Assembly (NCBI RefSeq): GCF_007004545.3
Contig: NZ_CP045503.2
Span: 2,202,501 to 2,266,500 of the forward strand
Length of the DNA stretch: 64,000 bases
Direction: 5' to 3'
Source: Shewanella eurypsychrophilus
Lineage (GTDB): Bacteria; Pseudomonadota; Gammaproteobacteria; Enterobacterales; Shewanellaceae
How positions within the stretch are numbered: position 1 is the stretch's first letter; every line of letters begins with the position of its first letter. The position numbers and the translations under genes are program-made. Below are positions 62,999 through 64,000 of this stretch, in pieces. The notes beneath the pieces are model-generated. The model did not search any database, was not told where the DNA came from, and saw nothing but the letters and a program-made list of their open reading frames with translations.

Positions 62999-63568
62999 TT
63001 AATATTTTACAGCGAGGCCAACAATTTCTATTTTCATATCTGGAAACGCAAATCCAGAAATTTGAAGAAGAGCGCCGCCAAATACTGCCCGTCCCTCAAC
63101 CACCACACGCTGGTGTAATGTCTCCTGGTAGACCTCAAAGAAGCCTGACATATCCGTTGTGTATACACTTAAATTGATGACGTCACTCCAGCTCATATTT
63201 GCTTGCTCTAAGGCGCGTTCCATGTTGTCGAGCGTGGCGGATACTTGGCCTTTCATATCATTTGGATATAAAACTTCGCCATTTTCATTGGTTGGGCCTT
63301 GACCTGCCATATGAAATGTACGGTGTGGCCCCGAGATGACATTGCCCTGGACGAAGCCATAATCGCGTTGCCAAGGAAGAGCTTTGATTACTTGACGATC
63401 TAAGCTCTTTTTCACTGACGTTTTGGCAGTGGCGATTGATGGGACTGACAACACGCCGGCGACAATGGCTCCTGCGGTTAATGGAATCGAGGTTTCAAAG
63501 AACTTCCGTCGCCCCTGATCAATTTTATCCAATCTTTGTTTTTCATCTAACGTTTGATTTTTGTTCAT
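62999..63568 (-). CDS. Exported RidA/YjgF-family protein
   Basis: A 189-residue protein. Residues about 18-48 carry GRRKFFETSIPLTAGAIVAG, a twin-arginine type signal followed by a hydrophobic core and a TAK cleavage-like site. The RidA domain then includes FHMAGQGPTNENGE, MKGQVSATLDNMERALEQANMSWSDV (in parts: QVSATLDNMERAL), VYTTDM and FPDMKIEIVGLAVKY. The arginine that RidA enzymes use to bind imine carboxylates is not obvious. Most RidA proteins are cytoplasmic, so export is notable. Confidence 0.85.
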   Translation of the reverse strand: MNKNQTLDEKQRLDKIDQGRRKFFETSIPLTAGAIVAGVLSVPSIATAKTSVKKSLDRQVIKALPWQRDYGFVQGNVISGPHRTFHMAGQGPTNENGEVLYPNDMKGQVSATLDNMERALEQANMSWSDVINLSVYTTDMSGFFEVYQETLHQRVVVEGRAVFGGALLQISGFAFPDMKIEIVGLAVKY

Positions 63569-63611
63569 CGTATTACCTTCTATTTTCTACGGCGAATTGC
63601 CGACCGCGCCA

Positions 63612-63754
63612 ACATTAGATGCGATCGTATTTAAAGTCAAATTTCTGAACAAGAAAACTTGTGATCAGAATCGTAAAATAATCCACACCGACCTCCACTG
63701 CCTCTTTTTTCGAAAAGCTTACGGGTTGACTTTAAATACGGTCGCACTTAATAT
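63612..63754. promoter_or_regulatory. Inverted pair of near-identical promoters with embedded operator
   Basis: On the plus strand TTGACT (63726-63731), 17 bases, TAATAT (63749-63754). On the minus strand TTGACT (63640-63635), 17 bases, TAATGT (63617-63612). The two 23-base spacer regions are nearly identical: TTTAAATACGGTCGCA and TTTAAATACGATCGCA. One regulator, most simply the nearby TetR protein, could bind both spacers and switch the exported RidA gene and the divergent gene together. Confidence 0.7.
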
Positions 63755-63808
63755 GTTTTTAAATTATTGAACGTTATAAAATGAAGAATCAAAAACAGGG
63801 AGATCGCT

Positions 63809-64000
63809 ATGAGCGACACTATGCAACATCACCATGTGATTTTAATTCCTCTAGACAATAAATTAGAGGAGACACGAAATCTATTATTGGAGTGTGCTAA
63901 ATTGACATCATTAAAAAGAGCAGAAGGTGGGCCTGTTAGCTGGTGTGCATCTTATGATGAAAACAAAAAACATTTTTTTGTCGATGTTCTTTTTTCGAGT
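63809..64000 (+). CDS. Protein of unknown function (partial, runs off the window)
   Basis: 64 codons from an ATG behind CAGGGAG, open to the window edge. The start MSDTMQHHHVILIPLD is followed by a helix (LEETRNLLLECAKLT), then GGPVSWCASYDE and a beta strand FFVDVLFSS. The pattern would suit a small alpha-beta barrel such as an antibiotic-biosynthesis-monooxygenase-like protein, but this is a guess. The promoter pair upstream ties it to the exported RidA gene. Confidence 0.6.
   Translation, partial: MSDTMQHHHVILIPLDNKLEETRNLLLECAKLTSLKRAEGGPVSWCASYDENKKHFFVDVLFSS

Overview
The window reads as the chromosome of a marine gammaproteobacterium of the genus Shewanella. The strongest sign is the run bioA/bioBFCD, htpX, small tetraheme cytochrome c (cctA), HIT protein, and thiamine outer-membrane receptor with PnuT and kinase. 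To my knowledge this matches the gene order of Shewanella oneidensis around cctA. Blocks not expected in that backbone (nitrate/nitrite assimilation, curli, a MacB-like exporter and a debris-rich right end) sit between or beside the conserved genes. No rRNA, tRNA, CRISPR array or intact transposase gene was seen.

Layout. 1-447: 5' part of an ecotin gene. 0.7-5.9 kb: a cytoplasmic NasA/NapA-like molybdoenzyme, a fused four-cluster ferredoxin/DmsC-type membrane anchor and two small unknown genes. 6-11.3 kb: biotin synthesis, divergent bioA and bioBFCD around a BirA-type operator. 11.4-15.6 kb: orphan TctC-type binding protein, htpX, cctA behind two CRP-like sites, and a MYG1-family gene. 16-18.2 kb: a PAS-PAS-GGDEF-EAL protein. 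18.5-28 kb: siroheme methyltransferase, a YbiB/TrpD2-like gene, an ANTAR regulator, nirB, nirD, a nitrate/nitrite transporter and a PP2C-kinase fusion. 28.2-35.5 kb: an export-type lipoprotein, csgB, csgA, csgD, csgE, csgF, csgG and two small genes. 36-43 kb: hinT, a double hotdog protein, a YcfL-like lipoprotein, then a TPP riboswitch leading a TonB receptor, thiamine-binding protein, pnuT and a thiamine-kinase-like gene. 43-48.5 kb: housekeeping and accessory singletons. 48.8-54.3 kb: ABC ATPase, three successive membrane-fusion proteins and a MacB/FtsX permease. 54.6-64 kb: a four-helix membrane protein and a remnant of its paralogue, TetR-controlled genes, cassette-like small genes, palindromic repeat DNA, gene fragments and an exported RidA.

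How it fits together. The most interesting inference is a complete but split nitrate assimilation system. The nir cluster (cobA to the kinase) has uptake, nitrite reduction, siroheme synthesis and regulation, but no nitrate reductase. The molybdoenzyme at 0.7 kb has nitrate-reductase-type motifs and no export signal, and it has its own membrane electron-input subunit. All three transcription units (713, 18497, 21562) are preceded by matches to sigma54 -24/-12 promoters with NtrC-like half-sites nearby. The nirB leader carries a strong intrinsic terminator just downstream of the ANTAR regulator gene, which suggests ANTAR-type antitermination.

Smaller points of interest are three TTGCAA boxes spaced exactly 24 nt apart before csgD, a 121-bp tandem repeat that copies the start of the YbiB-like gene twice as short upstream reading frames, a duplicated C-terminal tail that forms a 28-residue ORF between adaptor and permease, divergent operator-promoters before the exported RidA, and several gene fossils.
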